DNA from: Pictodentalium vernedei
Lineage: Eukaryota; Mollusca; Scaphopoda; Dentaliida; Dentaliidae
Length of the DNA stretch: 64,000 nt
Assembly (NCBI GenBank): GCA_031216915.1
Contig: CM062296.1
Span: forward strand, 146,865,340 to 146,929,339
Reading direction: 5' to 3'
How positions within the stretch are numbered: the first letter of the stretch is position 1; every line of letters begins with the position of its first letter. This document shows, in pieces, positions 41,203-50,774 of the stretch. Position numbers and translations under genes: made by a program. Under the pieces are notes generated by a model. That model saw nothing but the letters and a program-made list of their open reading frames with translations, had not been told where the DNA came from and ran no database searches.

Positions 41203-41700
41203 TCAGATGCGCTTTTTTTTTTGAACGCCCCATCCGAATCGACGTTTCGCACCGATCAGATTGCCGACCAGCGAACGTTCCATCTTCTCTCTCCTGTTCG
41301 GATTCGATATGCCTCTCAATCTCCCCAACATGTTTTTGTTGCAGACGTCATTGCGAGTCTTGGTGTCGGGATGTCCGGCGTAACACAGATCGTGATCATA
41401 CGCGGCCGCGTCCACCCTATTCACGGGTTTGCTCCAAGATTTGGGAGTCAGATCGGTGTTGAGTCTCTTGTTCAATTTCGTTCCGGGTCCCATGAAACTG
41501 TGACCGGGCAGATGCATAGATTGTTGATCATTTTATTCACGATGCCTTTACCTTTGCTCGCGTTTTTTTTGTTTGACGAATCGAGTCTTGATAGAACCAC
41601 ACACGTCGCAAATTCCGCGAAGCATCCGTCTGTCGTTTTTAGTTCGCACTTCTCTAGAATTACTTGTCTCGGTAACTCTCTTACACTTTACGCAATACAT
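41203..41700 (-). pseudogene. Zinc-ribbon plus phospholipase A2 protein, frameshifted
   Basis: Two modules in sequence on the minus strand. A 50-codon frame from ATG 41700 to TAA 41548 is a four-Cys zinc ribbon (MYCVKCKRVTETSNSRE, LRGICDVCGSIKTRFV), like the DUF5679-type ribbons of Polintons. The next frame (41517-41203) is a parvovirus-type PLA2: MGPGTKLNKRL (Ca2+ loop, Gly-Pro-Gly), NRVDAAAYDHDLCYAGH (catalytic His-Asp) and a Lys-rich end. The two are normally one protein; here A8 and A10 runs put them in different frames, and a Lys/Ser tail lies in yet another frame up to 41184. PLA2 in a capsid protein is thought to breach endosomal membranes during entry. Immediately upstream of integrase. 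Confidence 0.85.
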
Positions 41701-41730
41701 TTTTTTAAGAGTTATTTAAATTAATTTCGT

Positions 41731-41787
41731 TTTTTTTTATTTTATATATAAATTTAATATTTTTTTTTTTTTTTTAAATTCTGTTCT

Positions 41788-41812
<25 letters not shown>
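41731..41812 (-). promoter_or_regulatory. TATA-rich promoter-like region before the PLA2 gene
   Basis: (TA)n at 41790-41812 reading TATATAATAAGAACAG on the minus strand, plus ATATATAAAAT near 41742. About 40-110 bp before ATG 41700. Confidence 0.45.
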
Positions 41813-41820
<8 letters not shown>

Positions 41821-41821
<1 letters not shown>

Positions 41822-42467
41822 CAATCACTGCTCTTGAGTTCTATCATCTTACTGAATTCCTCCCTAGCCTCTTTCCTCCCCTTTTCCACGAGAGAATCCT
41901 TCATCTCTTCTTTGATGATCTGACGAGTCTTGATTCTCACGGCTTCTTTCATGGCATTGTATTTCATTTTCTCGCTCAATATCGCGAAGTATTCTCCATC
42001 CGATATCCTACCGTCTTTCAACGCCATAGAGATCATTTCGGATATCGTGTCGATCTTGGAGTCTTGTCGTGTTTCCTCGCCTTCAGATATAATTTCCTAC
42101 TCAAAAAGTTTCCGACCGTGCTAAACAATCCGCCGGCGAGGGCCACTCCTTCTACAGTCAACACGATCGAAACGGCGACCGCGGTCGACAACAATCCGAT
42201 GCCGGCCGCGTGTAAACCCATGGAAATCGTGATGAGTGTCGTGTCGATCGCGTTGACGAATGTCACGAAATGCGAATACTTCTTCTTGAGGGAACGATGA
42301 GAATCTCTCTCTCGAGTCAGATACAATTGGATTCTACTGATTTGATCGATGCGATACCTCTCTCCTCTTTCTCTTTCTTCTAGCGACGGCGCCGTCGGCA
42401 AAACGCCGTTCGGCTTCTCGTCCTCGTCGTCCACTAACGTCGGATACAATTTATTTCTGGTTCTCAT
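41821..42467 (-). pseudogene. Polinton two-TM protein of unknown function, one frameshift
   Basis: The first frame (42467-42033, 144 residues) has RIDQISRIQLYLTRERDSHR, LKKKYSHFVTFVNAIDTTLI, and two hydrophobic segments around ISMGLHAAGIGLLSTAVAVS and IVLTVEGVALAGGLFSTVGN, then LKARKHDK. The second (42036-41821) continues with MISMALKDGRISDGEYFAIL and a coiled Lys/Glu tail. In many Polintons these are one roughly 210-residue protein; here a single frame change near 42065 divides them. Location in a membrane is likely; the function is not known. Confidence 0.75.
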
Positions 42468-42540
42468 TTTGTGTTTTTTTCTTTCTTTTCTAATATTAGA
42501 TAAAAAAATTTATGTGTGTATTTATTTTTTTTTTATTTTC

Positions 42541-42560
42541 TACTCTCCCTTATTTTTATA
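42541..42560 (-). promoter_or_regulatory. Promoter-like motif for the two-TM gene
   Basis: Minus strand TATAAAAATAAGGGAGAGTA, about 75-95 bp before ATG 42467, overlapping the end of the upstream gene. Confidence 0.5.
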
Positions 42561-42951
42561 TCAACGAAAAAAAAACTTTGACGTATGCTTCGTTCAGCAA
42601 TAATTTCTTGATGCATCCCTTGTCCTCTAAAGTCAAACTTCTACGCACCAATTTCAGTTCTTCCGAGTCTGTGGGCCTGTCTCGATTCTTACAGAAGACT
42701 AATCTCTTCCAAAACGTGATCACATCGTCGAATTTAACGCGTTCGAACGCCGGTTCGAAATACATGACGACCATATCTTCCCTTTCCATCGTCAGACACG
42801 AATGATCCTCGTGATCGAAGTCTAGATGATCCCAACATCCGACGCATCGTTCTAACAAGATGGGACGTAGTTGTTCGTTCACGCAGATTGCGTATGCTCT
42901 CATCAGGATGTTTAAAAGAAACCTCGCTCTAATAGTCTGAGAATCGCTCAT
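42556..42951 (-). CDS. Conserved Cys/His protein of Polintons
   Basis: A 131-residue intact frame. Residues 34-55 hold LERCVGCWDHLDFDHEDHSC, a Cys-x2-Cys plus His/Cys cluster that could bind zinc, followed by VVMYFEPAFERVKFDDVITF and a basic C-terminus. I recall similar small proteins next to the right TIR in animal Polintons, with no known function. A TATA-GAG motif lies upstream at 43031-43051. It is the outermost gene on the right. Confidence 0.65.
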   Translation of the reverse strand: MSDSQTIRARFLLNILMRAYAICVNEQLRPILLERCVGCWDHLDFDHEDHSCLTMEREDMVVMYFEPAFERVKFDDVITFWKRLVFCKNRDRPTDSEELKLVRRSLTLEDKGCIKKLLLNEAYVKVFFSLI

Positions 42952-43030
42952 GATTTACGTATTTTTTTTTTATTATCTATTCGATTTGATATATTTATTT
43001 TTCTAAATAACTATTTATTTATATTTTTTT

Positions 43031-43051
43031 TTCTCCCTGTATATATATATC
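43031..43051 (-). promoter_or_regulatory. Promoter-like motif for the Cys/His gene
   Basis: Minus strand TATATATATACAGGGAGA, about 80-100 bp before ATG 42951. Confidence 0.55.
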
Positions 43052-43061
43052 AATCAAAAAA

Positions 43062-43687
43062 ACGTGACTGGGTTTGCAAATTTCCAACACACACCGACGA
43101 CAACGACACTCTTCGTTCAGATCGAGTTTTATTACGAGAATCGAGCGATCCGATCGCTCGATCAGCTGAGTGGTTTTTTTTTTAGAATTTCTCATAGTGG
43201 AGGAATTCCCCTAATAATAATGTCATAAATGGGGAAAAAAAACACCTCACCACCGCCTCAAAAACAAGGGAGAGTTCTGGACCATCTGTACCAACGCAAT
43301 TGCGGGTTCTGAACCGCTGGTTTAGAGTCCTCAAAACTGTTTTTTGATGATGACTCAGAATCTTTTGCTTTCGATCGCGTTCGCCGACGATGGATCGATG
43401 GGTCTGATCTGCGATGCGAACGTCGACAAAAAATTACGTACAAGATGAAAGTGAACTGTACGATTTCACCCTTTTTTTTTAAAAACGCGCGTTCACCACG
43501 AGTATTTGAACGTTAAAAGCGCGATCTAGGAGTCGCGACTGTACATCGGGGGGATTCAAGACCATGTACAGGTTTTGTGAACAAGCGTGTGATTTAACAC
43601 TGAATTCCACGTTGGTGAACGCATCGTGTGCGTATGTTTGTACACGTAGATGTACAGGTGGTCGTAGTTCGGCCTTTTTTACCTACT
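43062..43687 (-). repeat. Polinton right TIR
   Basis: Inverted relative to 25314-26004 and ends ...ACCTACT. About 95 percent identical by eye outside the 25758-25850 block. Confidence 0.93.
43140..43162. repeat. 23-bp palindrome in right TIR
   Basis: Same ATCGAGCGATC/GATCGCTCGAT palindrome as the left TIR. Confidence 0.93.
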
Positions 43688-43693
43688 TATGTA
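43688..43693. repeat. Polinton target-site duplication, right
   Basis: TATGTA, identical to 25308-25313. Confidence 0.92.
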
Positions 43694-43848
43694 ATCTCAT
43701 TCTACAGCAACACTATACCGTGAGGAAGATGAAAATTTGTTCCGCACATATGTTGACGAACTATGTTTATAAAGATGCGAAATTTCACTGGACTTTTCTA
43801 CAAATCGTGCAAGAAAATTAAAATTTGAATCGCTAGTATAGCTAAAAA

Positions 43849-43918
43849 TCGTCCCCAGAGTTCCAATGTGTTCCATGTGCCATCAGGCGTATGGAACACA
43901 TTGGAACTCAGGGGACGA
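43849..43918. repeat. Long hairpin
   Basis: TCGTCCCC and GAGTTCCAATGTGTTCCAT are repeated in inverse (ATGGAACACATTGGAACTC, GGGGACGA) around a 14-nt loop. Confidence 0.88.
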
Positions 43919-44024
43919 AATAGTAACTCGGGTACCCTCGGAAATTTGGTTGGCGCTAAAATGTGTTCCTTTGTTGATAGTTGTCAAAAGAATTGCCTAG
44001 TGTCCTTCTAATAATGTTTTAATT

Positions 44025-44107
44025 ATTTGGGGTAGACCAATCAATATTATTTTCAACGTGCAGCCTCTGGGCTGCACGTGGAAAATATTGATAGGTCTAC
44101 CTCACAT
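44025..44107. mobile_element. Core hairpin of the second TTAA MITE family
   Basis: GGGGTAGACCAATCAATATT ... CAGCCTCTGGGCTG ... AATATTGATAGGTCTACC. Matches the core at 22255-22325. Confidence 0.7.
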
Positions 44108-44375
44108 GCCGGAGCTCAGACTAACCAACTCTAAGACTCCCCAACGTTCTAACTCCGCACAAGCAGGGTTAACTTTGGTTGCAGACAAGTGCATCATGGA
44201 CATGCAGTACGCCTTAGTACACAGCGGCACAGTGCCCACCCCCCGCCCCCATCAGGTGGGAAATCGGGATAAAGTGCCTTGCACAAGAACACAGCGCAGT
44301 TACCCCTGGATAGGATCGACACGTGGACCTTTTGGTTTGTAGCTCAATGCCGTAACCACTCAGCAACCGCGATCT
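44108..44375 (-). repeat. SINE (minus strand)
   Basis: Body in reverse: CAGTACGCCTTAGTACACAG, AAAGTGCCTTGCACAAGAAC. The tRNA-like head is reversed at 44300-44370. Confidence 0.78.
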
Positions 44376-44504
44376 ATAAAGATGTTGTGCTCTTATTTTT
44401 AATCAAACCTCGGCAGACGACTGATGTTACACGATTGAAATTTCAAGCTACAAATGTTTCCCAGAATGCAACTAGGAATTTAACCAGTCCAGTCTTGTTT
44501 GATC

Positions 44505-45075
44505 AGCCCAATGTGCTGTGCTCTGTGAAACGGAACTGAATTGTTTAAATTCCTGTTTGCACAAAAGGAGAACGTTTCTGCTTGAACTTTCCGTATTTTA
44601 GCACCACTGGGCAGTGTGATAATTGAAGATAGTCCAAGATACCGTTATCTTGAGGGAAGATATGTCCCTACATGTCGGAAAATCTCAAAAGAAACGTTTA
44701 TTCCTCAATAATATCCATTTACCTGCGCTTCGAAGGAAGCCGGAGTACCCGGAGGGAACTATCGAACAACGATGAGCAACTGCCAGACTCCCAAAGTACC
44801 AACTCCGCGCAAGCACGGTTCACTTTGGTTGAAAAAAGTGTACCATTGATGTGCAGAACGCCTAAGTACACATCAGCTCAATGTGCTGTGCTCTGTGAAA
44901 CGGGATCGAATTGTTTAAATTCCCATTTGCACTATTGGAAAACTTATCTGCTTGAACTTTTAGTATTTAGTATTATAAATGGTCCAGGGATCCTCCATCT
45001 TCATGGAGGATATGTATCCACATGTCGAAAAATCTCAAAATAAACTTTTATTCCTCAATAATATTCATTTACGCG
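44505..45075. repeat. Tandem duplication of ~200 bp (44505-44725 and 44873-45075)
   Basis: Both copies share AATGTGCTGTGCTCTGTGAA, TCTGCTTGAACTTT and TTTATTCCTCAATAATAT. A partial minus-strand SINE (44735-44875) lies between them. Confidence 0.75.
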
Positions 45076-45205
45076 AGCCTCGCGGTCGGATATTGCTTTA
45101 CAAACTGATAGATAGATGTTCGCGAAAAAATACTATGTTGGTGACGAACACATTGTTCCCTGACAAAGAAAATTGAATATGTTCTACAGATTTAGTGATT
45201 ATTTG

Positions 45206-45379
45206 TTAACCCTTTACCCAACGAATCGGCCGCATACGCCCGCGTAATATACAAATTCAGCAGTTGAAAAAATATTATTTTTCAAAATATTTCAACAAAA
45301 CCATATCATGTGACCCCTCGTTGGAACGAGCTCGTCGAGCTCGTTCCAACGAGGGGTCACATGATATGGTTTTGTTGAA
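45206..45379. mobile_element. piggyBac-like MITE, left part (split by insertion)
   Basis: Starts TTAACCCTTTACCCAACG, has a perfect central stem CCCTCGTTGGAACGAGCTCG, and is interrupted at 45379 by the 8.4-kb element. Continues at 53803-53882, which ends GTTGGGTAAAGGTTTAA. Confidence 0.82.
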
Positions 45380-48197
45380 AGTAGGTATAAAGTGCCGATT
45401 CTGGCCCACTTTTCCAAAAAAGTGTACAAGTACACGTACATGTACCGCCATAGGGATTCAGTGTTAAATCGTGTACAGAGTGCAAAAAATGTCGTTTTTT
45501 CATGGTGGTCCAGAATCGGCAATTGTTTTGAGGCTCACAGATCGCACTTTTAACGTTCAAACACCCGTTGGCGAACGTGTAGATTCGACACATCGCTCAA
45601 AAGTGAAAAATGTACGAAATTTGAAGAAAATGTAAATTTAAAATTTTTTCTCGAAATTCCCATCGCGGATTAGACCATCGATCTATCGCTGGTGAACGCA
45701 AGCAAAAACGTTTTGCCGATTCCAGACCAGCATCAAAAAAGCGGTTTGCCGATTCTGGATCACCTACGTTCGCCAACGGGTGTTTGAACGGTTAAAAGTG
45801 CGATCCGATCGGCGAAACCCATTTGCCGATTCTAGACCAGGAAAAATCGACCTCAAAACCTTTTCTCGACGTTCGCCAACGGTGAAAAGTGAGCGTAAAG
45901 CGCTGTTACTCATCGAGGATTTTTTAAAATTTTGTTTTAAACGGATTTTCGGCCTCCGGTACATGGAAAAAAGGCGGTTTGCCGGTTCTGGACCACCACC
46001 ACGTTCCCGATCGCGTTTCGGTCGGGGGTGGGGGTCACACCCATCAGAAAATCGAAAGTTTCGAGAAGGTGGCCACGTGACCTATCAAATTGAAGGTCTG
46101 TACGAGTGGATTAAGAAGAACGTAATTTTAACCCTTGTCGTGGGGTGGGGTCATGACCAGAGACGAAAAACGTCGTCCTTTTTACAAATCCAGGCATGTG
46201 AGGTATTAATATGAAGGGCTCGATGAATACATTACAAAAATGACGTTTTTTTATTTTATGTGGGGGTGAGGGTCACGCACATCATAAAAATCGAAAGTTT
46301 CGAGAAGGTGGTCACGTGACCTATCAAATTGAAGGTCTCGACGAGTGGATTAAGAAGATCATAATTTTAGCCCTCGTCGTGGGGTGGGGTCACGACCAGA
46401 GTCGAAAAACGACTTCCGTTTTACATATCCAGGCATGTGAGGTATTAATATGAAGGGCTCGATGAATACATTACAAAAATGACGTTTTTCAATTTATGTG
46501 GGGGTGGGGGTCACGCCCATCAGAAAAATCGAAAAGTTCGAGAAGATGGTCACGTGACCTATCAAACTGAAGGTCTCGACGAGTGGATTAAGAAGATCGT
46601 AATTATAACCCTCGTCGTGGGTTGGGGTCACGACCAGAGCCGAAAAACGTCGTTCTTTTTACAAATCCAGGCATGTGAGGTATTGATATGAAGGGCACGA
46701 TGAATACATTACGAAAATGTCATTTTTCATTTTATGTAGGTGTGGGGTCACGACCAGCGACGAAAAACGTCTTCCTTTTTACAAATCCAAGCATGTGAGG
46801 TACTGATATGAAGGGCTCGATGAATACATTACAAAAATGACATTTTCCACCCTCGCCGTGAGGATGGGGTTAACACCGATCAGAAAATCAAAAATTTTGA
46901 GAAGATAGTCATGTGACCTATCAAATTAAAGCTATCGACAAGGATATTATGAAAATCATAATTTTCCTCTTTTTATAAGGGTGGAGTTGGGACAATCTTG
47001 GAATCGAAAGTATTAAGAGAAGGTAGTTATGGAACATATTACATTGAAAAAACAACAAGTTGCATCTGATGCATCATTCATTTTTGATATCTGTGTTCAA
47101 ACATGAAATATGTTTCAATATATATGATTGTTATGCTAATTAGAGATGCACTCGCTTGTTAACAAGTCACGCCTTAAGATGTTTCCTTCAATAATAACTC
47201 TGTTTACTGAACCTTTGTAAATAAAAATTATATGTTGATCTTCTAACGTTTCTACATATTGAGGATAGCCTATTTCACCATTTCCGAAAAAAGTGTCAAT
47301 CCAAACTATTTTTTTAGGAAAAAAGTTCCACGTCGAGAAGACATTACAAAACTAAACGAGTATAACCTTGACTAAATTCAAATAAAACCATTTGTCGCGT
47401 ATTAGAAAAGATTTGTAAACAGTCTAAACGCAGGTGTGGAAAAGTTGTTTTGTTTTGTTTTTTAAAATAGGAGTTCAAATATTTTAAGATAGGTGGCGTT
47501 ATATAAATACAGCAACAACAAAAAAGAGTGTTTACAATGTGTCAGCGTATGACTGAATGAAAATTAGAAAAAGCTCTTTTTCTAACCACCTGATAGCGAA
47601 GCATTACATCAGTAGTCGCGATATTGATGTCATCCAACAACAGACAAGACATTAAGCTTTTTACGTCAATATACCACTTGTCCAAAACAATTCTCTTTTA
47701 ACGCTAAAACGGGTGAAATACATCTCGGTAACGACTCCCTGTTTTTTCTTGATCTGACACAGTTGTTGGGGGAAAGTTGACTGGAGGGTCGTTCAAAACA
47801 ATTGATCAAATATATCAAACGAAAACGACTCATTTTCTAACTACGATTGTCGCCGTATTCTAAACGTCACCACACTAATCATACAATACGATATTGGAAC
47901 TGCACTACCTCTTGAATATTACAAATTTACGATTTGTATTGTGTTCAACACAAATCGTAAATTCCATCCCGCGTCACCATACTTATACTATACCGCATCG
48001 AATTTGACATCGTCATCATCCCCTTGCTAGATAAACTTGAAATTGCCATCCGAATGGTGTTGCAAAGTGAGCCTATAGGGGTTGATTAAGCTCGCAAGCT
48101 CGGGTAAGAGCTCGAGCTCTTGAGGTTTTATTTTGAGGATTCAGTGGACTCATGTTTATTCAATGAGCCTGATATCGTTTGGTAAGGAAACACAAAA
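45380..48197 (+). repeat. Left giant TIR arm
   Basis: Pairs with 50775-53802. The innermost shared sequence is CCTGATATCGTTTGGTAAGG followed by AAACACAAAA. About 210 bp shorter than the right arm, fitting one fewer tandem unit. Confidence 0.9.
46020..46860 (+). repeat. ~239-bp tandem repeats, left arm
   Basis: Units start with GGGGGTGGGGGTCACGCCCA-like sequence and end TATGAAGGGCTCGATGAATA (46210, 46449, 46687, 46808). Most hold a (G)GTCACGTGACC palindrome. The last unit is truncated. Confidence 0.88.
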
Positions 48198-49429
48198 ATC
48201 CGTAATAAAAACCCTAACCTATCAGTCATAACAACAACACTACTATCAGTTAAAAACTGATTTTTTTTTTTTAAATATTGATGTATTATTAATTAAATTA
48301 GACCATAAAAAAGAACGTCTGTTTTTTCAGGCTCGCTCGCATGGTCATTGTTGCTGCGCATGCAACCCTTTATAACACCAAAAAATCTTTAAAAAAACAT
48401 GAGATATTGTGCTCATTTCGGTAAATCGATATCGATGAGTTGACGAATTTTTTTTTAAATTAACACTTCAAGCTTTTTCTACATCATACTTTAATAGAGT
48501 GTGTAGGTTTCAGCAATATTCACGACAGAAAGTGTTTTATTTTGTAAAAGGTAAGTCATAATGACAGCAAGAAGGAAGGTGTCTTTCAGTCTGACAACAG
48601 TCACAAAGGGAGTGGGCGATTCGCACCACGTTTGATTCGCACCAACCCTCAGAAAAGTCTGCAAAGTCAGGTGCTATGTTGAATGGAACACAGTCTCCTG
48701 GCATTTATTTTAGTAAGATTTGTATTGTAAATGACTGTCATTGGGAATTTGTGTACTGTTGTTTGAAACCGTTATGAGTTTCTCAGTTAATTTAAATAAA
48801 CCCATTTGAGATGCAGGATAATTGGATAGTAACCGTTGCTTGATATAAAAGTAACAGACATAGTTGAAAATAAATCGCATATAAGCAGGTATGTGCGGTC
48901 GAATTGGTTAATAAAAACACGCAAACAATCGTTTTGTACTTCATTTTCAGATTTCCAAAAATATGATTTATGGATGAACTACCCGTTCAAATGGGTTGTG
49001 ATAATTTTGAATATAATGGGGGAAAAATTGTGATTCACGATTTTATTAGGCAGGTTGTGAAAGGATTTTTTGGGGGGGTAAACAAAATCTGTGAAAGTTG
49101 GCACGTCGACATTTGATTTGTTCCCAGAGACGTTTCTTCCTGAGACGCTTCACCCACGAGGAAATTTTGCGTGGTCCACCAGGCGTTTGGGTGGGGGTCG
49201 AATTACCACAAACAACCTCTCGGGGAGAAAATAAAAAGAAAAAATCAAAAAGACCGCCCGCCAGTCCGCCCGCCCGCATGCTTTTTCAGAAAAAAATGGT
49301 TTGAGAAACAGATAATCAACTTTGTATGGTCTTACTAATTTTTTCTATTATCAATTTTTTAATATATAATTTTTTTATAGAAAAGGAACAAAAACTGCAA
49401 CGAATTATACTTTATGATATTTATTAGTT
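48198..49429. other. Core of the 8.4-kb element, non-coding part
   Basis: Unique between the arms. No open frame with a recognisable domain. Confidence 0.45.
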
Positions 49430-50560
49430 TTGTCCAGAGTTACTTTTTCCTCGAACCTAACCCGTATCGTAACCCCTGATGATCCCATCATAAACCTCGG
49501 ATGGGTTGTTATACAGAGTTACTTCCCTCGAATCTACCCTGATGACTTCATAATAAACCTTGGTGTTACAGAGTTACTTCCCTCGAACCTGTTACTTTGC
49601 CCTCGAACCTAACCCGTATCGTAACCCCTGATGACCTCATAATAAACCTGGGATGAGTTATTACTTCCCTCGTACCTACCCTGACGACTTCATAGTAAAC
49701 CTTGGTTCTACAAAGCTACTTCTCTCGAACCTATGGATGATAGAGTTACTTCACTTAAACCTCACCTGCATCATGACTCCTGATGGCCTAATAATAACCT
49801 AGGTGTTACAGTGTTACTTCCCTTGAACATATGAATGATAGAGTTACTTCTCTCGAACCTAACCATTTGAACGTATGAGTTGTTAGAGAGTTACTTCATT
49901 GAACATAACCTAAAACCTGGAGGTTTTTTCAAGCACTTCTTAATATGGTGAATCGAATTTTAATTTTTGTTTGAACGGATGAGTTGTTAGAGTTACTTCC
50001 CTCGAACCTAACCTAAAAAATGTTTTTTTTTTCAAGCACTTCTTAGTATGGTGCATCGAATTTTAATTTTGTTTGGATGAATGAGTTGTTACAAAGTTAC
50101 TTCCCTCGAACCTAATCATTTGATGAACCTAACCTGTATCATGACTCCTGAGGATCTCATAATAAACATCTACCTATGGGCGAGGTGTTACAGAGTTACT
50201 TCCCTCGAACATAACCGTTTGACAGATGAGTTGTTACAAAGTTACGTCCCTTGAACCTAACCTGTATCATCACCTCTGATATACTCAAAATAAACCTCTA
50301 CTTTGGGATGCGTTGTTACCGAGTTACTTCCCTTGAACCTAACCTGCATCACGACCCTTGATGATCTCATAATAAACCTCTACCTACGGATGAACGGAGT
50401 TATTTCCATGAACCTAATCTGTATTATGACCTCTGATGACGTCATAATAAACCTCTACCTATGGATGACAGAGTCACTTCCTTTGAACCTAACCATTTGG
50501 TGGATGAGTTGTTGTAGAGTTACTTCCCTTGAACCTAACCATTTGACAAGTTTTTTTTTT
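49430..50560 (+). repeat. Degenerate minisatellite
   Basis: The phrase GAGTTACTTCCCTCGAACCT recurs more than ten times, alternating with GATGACCTCATAATAAACCT and a GGATGAGTTGTTA link, at irregular 50-120 bp spacing. Confidence 0.88.
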
Positions 50561-50774
50561 TTGAAACTGAACCCTGAACGCAATCGGTAAACATCAGAAA
50601 TACTGCACAAGCGAATACAATTTTCAGAGAACAATTCACACGATTTTCTATACTAATTTCTATTATCGCCCATTGTTATGGAATGTTAGGTAACATTTAT
50701 CGATCAGAGATCGTAAGATCGGACTATAAACGTTGTGATAACTGGCAGTTCTGTGAGGTCTCACCAGCTCTGGA

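Larger units (their letters stand above)
25314..43687. mobile_element. Maverick/Polinton element
   Basis: An 18,374-bp self-synthesising DNA transposon/adintovirus-like element with 6-bp TSD, inverted terminal repeats starting AGTAGGTA, and the core set expected of the group: protein-primed polymerase B, retroviral-type integrase, adenain-like protease, FtsK/HerA packaging ATPase, major capsid and penton proteins. It also has a fibre, a PLA2 protein and a TFIIS-like protein. Genes lie in blocks on both strands, with A-rich leaders and compact spacers and no visible introns. Many enzyme genes are broken, so this copy could move only with help. It lies in an intron of the minus-strand SLC22 gene. 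Confidence 0.97.

Noticed and set aside
40891-41724. 277-codon plus-strand frame
   Set aside because: It is the mirror of the integrase and PLA2 genes on the minus strand, whose frames carry conserved motifs.
45780-46214. 144-codon frame and its mirror at 53072-53395
   Set aside because: Both lie in the giant TIR arms and owe their similarity to the inverted repeat; no protein family recognised.
46020-46860. CRISPR array in the 239-bp repeats
   Set aside because: Long head-to-tail units without short repeats and unique spacers; the context is an animal transposable element.
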